NCBI GenBank assembly: GCA_027297485.1
Contig: JAPUHZ010000166.1
Coordinates: 1 to 8,894 of the forward strand
Source: Deltaproteobacteria bacterium
GTDB taxonomy: Bacteria; Desulfobacterota_B; Binatia; UBA9968
Length of the DNA stretch: 8,894 nt
Reading direction: 5' to 3'
Positions within the stretch are counted from its first letter, which is position 1; the number at the start of each line of letters is the position of its first letter. Below, in pieces: positions 7,084 to 8,894 of this stretch. The notes beneath the pieces are model-generated. The model had not been told where the DNA came from. It did no database searches and worked only from the letters and a program-made list of their open reading frames with translations. The translations under genes and the position numbers were made by a program.

Positions 7084-7461
7084 ATGATAGGAAACGAGAG
7101 TAAGCCACGAGACATCAAAGAACGCACCTTTGCTTTTGCCTTGAAAATTGTTCGATTATGCCGAACATTGGACAGAAAAAGTGGAACAGCCCGAACCTTA
7201 GGTCGGCAGTTATTGCGGTCGGGCACTTCCATCGGCGCAAACGTAGAAGAAGCTCAAGCGGGACAGAGTCGGGCAGATTTTATTTCCAAGTACAACATTG
7301 CACTCAAGGAAGCCCGAGAGGCAATCTATTGGTTGCGCCTCTTGGATGCCTCTGAAGAATGCTCGGATGGCCTATGTAAGACCCTATCCCGGGAGGCGGG
7401 AGAGATCGCACGAATCATCGGATCCATCATAGTGAATACGAAGAATAACTCTAAGAAATAG
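7084..7461 (+). CDS. Four-helix-bundle protein of the 23S rRNA intervening-sequence (IVP/S23) family
   Basis: A 125-residue helical protein. Its core matches the four-helix-bundle (S23/IVP) family, first known from open frames inside 23S rRNA intervening sequences and now common as stand-alone genes. Key landmarks are FAFALKIVRLCRTL (16-29), the hallmark LGRQLLRSGTSIGANVEEAQ (39-58), FISKYNIALKEAREAIYWLR (66-85), and a final helix at about 98-117 (LCKTLSREAGEIARIIGSII). The bundle is also the fold of Avd proteins of diversity-generating retroelements, but no reverse transcriptase is present. The role of stand-alone members is unknown; nucleic-acid binding as an oligomer is the usual proposal. 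The gene starts 38 bp after the dioxygenase stop. It is enclosed by inverted A/T-rich repeats, one of which provides its ribosome binding site (AAGG, 7 nt spacing). No 23S rRNA sequence is visible around it, which suggests a mobile or captured cassette. Confidence 0.88.
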   Translation: MIGNESKPRDIKERTFAFALKIVRLCRTLDRKSGTARTLGRQLLRSGTSIGANVEEAQAGQSRADFISKYNIALKEAREAIYWLRLLDASEECSDGLCKTLSREAGEIARIIGSIIVNTKNNSKK

Positions 7462-7466
7462 TAACT

Positions 7467-7505
7467 GTTTTTTGCCTTTTTACTTTTTCCTTTTTACTTG
7501 TTAAG
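7467..7505 (-). repeat. Inverted A/T-rich repeat, first downstream copy
   Basis: This T-rich element begins 5 bp after the IVP stop. On the minus strand it reads as AAGTAAAAAG, GAAAAAG, TAAAAAGGCAAAA in succession, the complement of the upstream copy at 7052-7083. It ends in ACTTGTTAAG, which is repeated as ACTTGTCAAG at the end of the next copy. Confidence 0.8.
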
Positions 7506-7532
7506 AACACTTAGCGAGACTCTCTTGGAAAA

Positions 7533-7565
7533 CCTTTTGCCTTTTTACTTTTTACTTGTCAAGGA
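7533..7565 (-). repeat. Inverted A/T-rich repeat, second downstream copy
   Basis: This is a direct repeat of the 7467-7505 element, separated from it by 27 unique bases, and an inverted repeat of 7052-7083. Its minus strand contains AAGTAAAAAGTAAAAA followed by GGCAAAAGG. The right end merges with the AAGGAG ribosome binding site (7561-7566) of the zinc-ribbon gene. Confidence 0.8.
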
Positions 7566-7572
7566 GACGCCC

Positions 7573-7782
7573 ATGGCCAAATATCTTCAATGCAGCGAAT
7601 GCGGGAAAATCGCTTTTTACTACGATGACTACGTTGGAACCGAGAAGCCGTTTTACTTACGCTTTATGAGATATCCCGACGGGACGAAACCTCAGTCACC
7701 CAGGTGTTTTAGCTGTGGGGACGTCCCAAGGCTAATACACGATTTCATCAAAGAGGAAAAGGCCGGAGCGAAGCGTGAGTAA
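7573..7782 (+). CDS. Small zinc-ribbon protein of unknown function
   Basis: A 69-residue protein beginning MAKYLQCSECGK. Two CxxC knuckles, CSEC (residues 7-10) and CFSC (near residue 44), are spaced as in a small zinc ribbon, so it probably binds one Zn(II). The linker FYYDDYVGTEKPFYLRFMRY is aromatic and acidic. The C-terminus is charged and helical (HDFIKEEKAGAKRE). I do not recognise a named family; nucleic-acid or protein binding is only a general expectation. The start is ATG 7573, chosen because AAGGAG lies six bases upstream. A longer TTG-initiated version from 7498 would translate the repeat and is rejected. It follows the IVP gene on the plus strand and converges with the VapC gene. 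Confidence 0.75.
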   Translation: MAKYLQCSECGKIAFYYDDYVGTEKPFYLRFMRYPDGTKPQSPRCFSCGDVPRLIHDFIKEEKAGAKRE

Positions 7783-7868
7783 AAGCGAAAGTTCTTGTTC
7801 GGTGATTGTCTGGTCGAGATAGGAGGAGAGGGAAGTTGAAAGACCAAGATTGGATATCACGGTGAGGC

Positions 7869-8270
7869 TTAATCCCACACAGTTTTAACCAAACCTGACT
7901 CTCGAATCTCCTCGTCTGTCGTGATGAGAGTTGCTTCGCTCAGCCTTGCCTGGGCCACAATCATCCTATCAAACGGGTCTCTGATCCCAGTCAATGCTGA
8001 AGCCTCTAAGAGTAGATCGGCGTTGTTCTCCCCTAAGTCGAAGTTATCGGCCTGCATTAGAGACATCAGAAGTTCTCGGAAGGGAATGCGTAGATGAATC
8101 TTTCCAGCCTCAGAAAGAAGCATAACCTCCTCCAATGCCGTGAAAGGAATAAGTACGGCATCCTGTCCCCGCTCTGTGCGTTCGAATATCACCCGTGCCC
8201 TTCGGCCAAGCCTCTTTCTCTGTCCCGTAAGGTGGTAAACTAAGCCGTGCGTATCGGTAACAAAGATCAT
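7869..8270 (-). CDS. PIN-domain ribonuclease toxin, VapC family
   Basis: A 133-residue protein covering a whole PIN domain. The conserved acidic residues are D6 in MIFVTDTHGL, E47/E48 in TALEEVM, D98 and D101 in RDPFDRMIVAQA, and D119 in ITTDEEI. They form the Mg2+-binding active site of PIN ribonucleases. VapC toxins inhibit growth by cleaving tRNA or rRNA and are neutralised by the cognate antitoxin; the exact target is unknown. Its ATG overlaps the antitoxin stop as ATGA (8270-8267), so translation is coupled and the antitoxin is made first. The pair is transcribed leftward and converges on the zinc-ribbon gene 86 bp away. No key residue is missing, so it looks active. Confidence 0.9.
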   Translation of the reverse strand: MIFVTDTHGLVYHLTGQRKRLGRRARVIFERTERGQDAVLIPFTALEEVMLLSEAGKIHLRIPFRELLMSLMQADNFDLGENNADLLLEASALTGIRDPFDRMIVAQARLSEATLITTDEEIRESGLVKTVWD

Positions 8271-8569
8271 TTTTTCGGCAAGCGCACCATGACCGCTCTC
8301 CGCGACTTGCGCAGATCACGGATGGCCTGGTCAAGATCTCCGAGTGGTTCAGCAACCCCACCGAGCTTGAGAACCCTCTTCGTACCTGAGCGGCTAAGCC
8401 TTTTACGTGTATTTCTCAGCTCGTTGTAGTGGTCCATGCCGAGTATAGCCGCCACCGGTTTATCCCTTTTTGCAATAATGACCGCCTCCCGCTTTGCTGA
8501 TATCTCATCGAGTAACCTACTCAAGTTCCTCCGAGCTTGGACAAAGGACAAAGTTCGCTCTCGGTACAT
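8267..8569 (-). CDS. Phd/YefM-type antitoxin paired with VapC
   Basis: A 100-residue protein. Residues 4-54 (ERTLSFVQARRNLSRLLDEI, then VIIAKRDKPVAAILGMDHY) match the Phd/YefM DNA-binding fold. The basic C-terminal part GDLDQAIRDLRKSRRAVMVR (77-96) is likely the toxin-binding segment. It should repress its own promoter and block the PIN toxin encoded directly downstream. The start is ATG 8569, preceded by AAGGAG at 7 nt spacing. A GTG at 8761 in the same frame would add 64 residues reading through the promoter and is rejected. The stop codon overlaps the VapC ATG. Confidence 0.88.
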   Translation of the reverse strand: MYRERTLSFVQARRNLSRLLDEISAKREAVIIAKRDKPVAAILGMDHYNELRNTRKRLSRSGTKRVLKLGGVAEPLGDLDQAIRDLRKSRRAVMVRLPKK

Positions 8570-8747
8570 CTTGCAACTCCTTTTTGTGAGCACATCAAAT
8601 GTACACTTCAAATGGCCAACCGTCAAGAGATAGAGATTTTCCCAAAGGCCCTTGTCAATTTCTGGATAGGAGAAAAAATAGAACAGGGAGGAAAGAAGAA
8701 GGGCTAATTCGGCAAGTTGAGAGAGTTCTTTACTGAGCTCATAATGT
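8570..8747. other. Spacer between PIN remnant and antitoxin gene
   Basis: It contains the antitoxin promoter and TGTACA site at 8598-8626, and the AAGGAG ribosome binding site near 8577-8582. A perfect TTGACA on the minus strand near 8653-8658 has no good -10 partner. No other gene is supported here. Confidence 0.5.
8598..8626 (-). promoter_or_regulatory. Promoter and TGTACA operator of the antitoxin-toxin operon
   Basis: On the minus strand TTGACG (8626-8621) is followed after 17 bp by TACATT (8603-8598), a plausible -35/-10 pair ending 29 bases before the antitoxin ATG. The palindrome TGTACA (8600-8605) overlaps the -10. The same hexamer is the core operator of YefM-type antitoxins, so autoregulation at this site is likely. 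This is inferred from motif and position only. Confidence 0.55.
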
Positions 8748-8894
8748 TCATAGCGATTCACTTCGTTGAGGCATAGATCCTAGAACCTTAAACCCTTCCT
8801 TTTCGGCCGCCAACGCCAGTCGACGATGGCAGCGGCGAGCTGCAAGGAATCAGCCGCGCGCAAGGGATGACTTTCTAAAAAACGCCGGCACGCT
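8748..8894 (-). pseudogene. Decayed C-terminal remnant of a second PIN/VapC toxin
   Basis: Entering from the right edge, one minus-strand frame (8893 to stop 8780) reads RRFLESHPLRAADSLQLAAA, the typical third-acid region of VapC PIN domains. It then degenerates into WRWRPKRKG and stops. From about 8820 another frame reads LALAAEKEGFKVLG, the usual last helix and strand of the same family, ending at 8750-8748. The expected stretch between them, normally containing the last catalytic Asp, is missing and the frame is shifted. This indicates an internal deletion of perhaps 15-25 codons. The N-terminal half lies outside the window, so the gene could also be intact up to this lesion. It is not related in sequence to the complete VapC to its left. 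Confidence 0.65.

Noticed and set aside
7084..7461. Accessory (Avd) protein of a diversity-generating retroelement
   Set aside because: The fold is shared, but no reverse transcriptase or template/variable repeats are visible, and the sequence fits the S23/IVP branch.
7462..7500. Intrinsic terminator after the IVP gene
   Set aside because: The T-rich tracts have no GC-rich hairpin before them and are explained better as repeat copies.
7498..7572. TTG start extending the zinc-ribbon protein by 25 residues
   Set aside because: It would translate the A/T-rich repeat; the internal ATG has a proper AAGGAG.
8570..8761. 64-residue N-terminal extension of the antitoxin from a GTG start
   Set aside because: It reads through the promoter and TGTACA site, while ATG 8569 has an ideal AAGGAG and gives the normal Phd/YefM N-terminus.

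Overview
The window is an ordinary-looking bacterial chromosome segment of mid GC content. All genes are protein coding; no rRNA, tRNA or CRISPR array was seen. A cluster of GT-C membrane glycosyltransferases, an SspA/GST-like protein, a gentisate-type dioxygenase, a stand-alone 23S-intervening-sequence (IVP/S23) four-helix-bundle gene and VapC modules suggests an environmental Gram-negative lineage (for example Desulfobacterota, NC10/Methylomirabilota or similar uncultivated groups). This placement is inference with low confidence; no marker gene is present.

Left block, minus strand, about 5790 down to 1. A good sigma70-like promoter (5763-5791) overlaps a perfect 13-bp palindrome and precedes five genes read leftward. 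They are a GT-C type polytopic membrane protein (5642-4023), a cytoplasmic alpha/beta hydrolase with an intact Ser-Asp-His triad (3925-3137), a GST-fold protein (3112-2525), an exported alpha/beta hydrolase whose nucleophile-elbow serine is replaced by Glu (2470-1379), and a second GT-C protein that shares one base with the preceding stop codon and runs off the left edge. Spacing (97, 24, 54 and -1 bp) is compatible with one operon. The likely theme is cell-envelope glycosylation, with hydrolases and a GST of unknown substrate.

Middle block, plus strand, 5945-7782: a bicupin gentisate 1,2-dioxygenase-like enzyme, then a four-helix-bundle IVP/S23 gene, then a small zinc-ribbon protein. The IVP gene is bracketed by A/T-rich inverted repeats, one copy upstream and two in inverse orientation downstream. 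The upstream copy supplies the gene's ribosome binding site, and the second downstream copy abuts that of the zinc-ribbon gene. This looks like a small inserted cassette and is the most unusual structure here.

Right block, minus strand, 8894 down to 7869: a decayed C-terminal remnant of one PIN/VapC toxin at the edge, then a complete Phd/YefM-type antitoxin and VapC toxin pair with an ATGA overlap. The pair has its own promoter, which carries a TGTACA palindrome like known YefM operators. The toxin converges on the zinc-ribbon gene.
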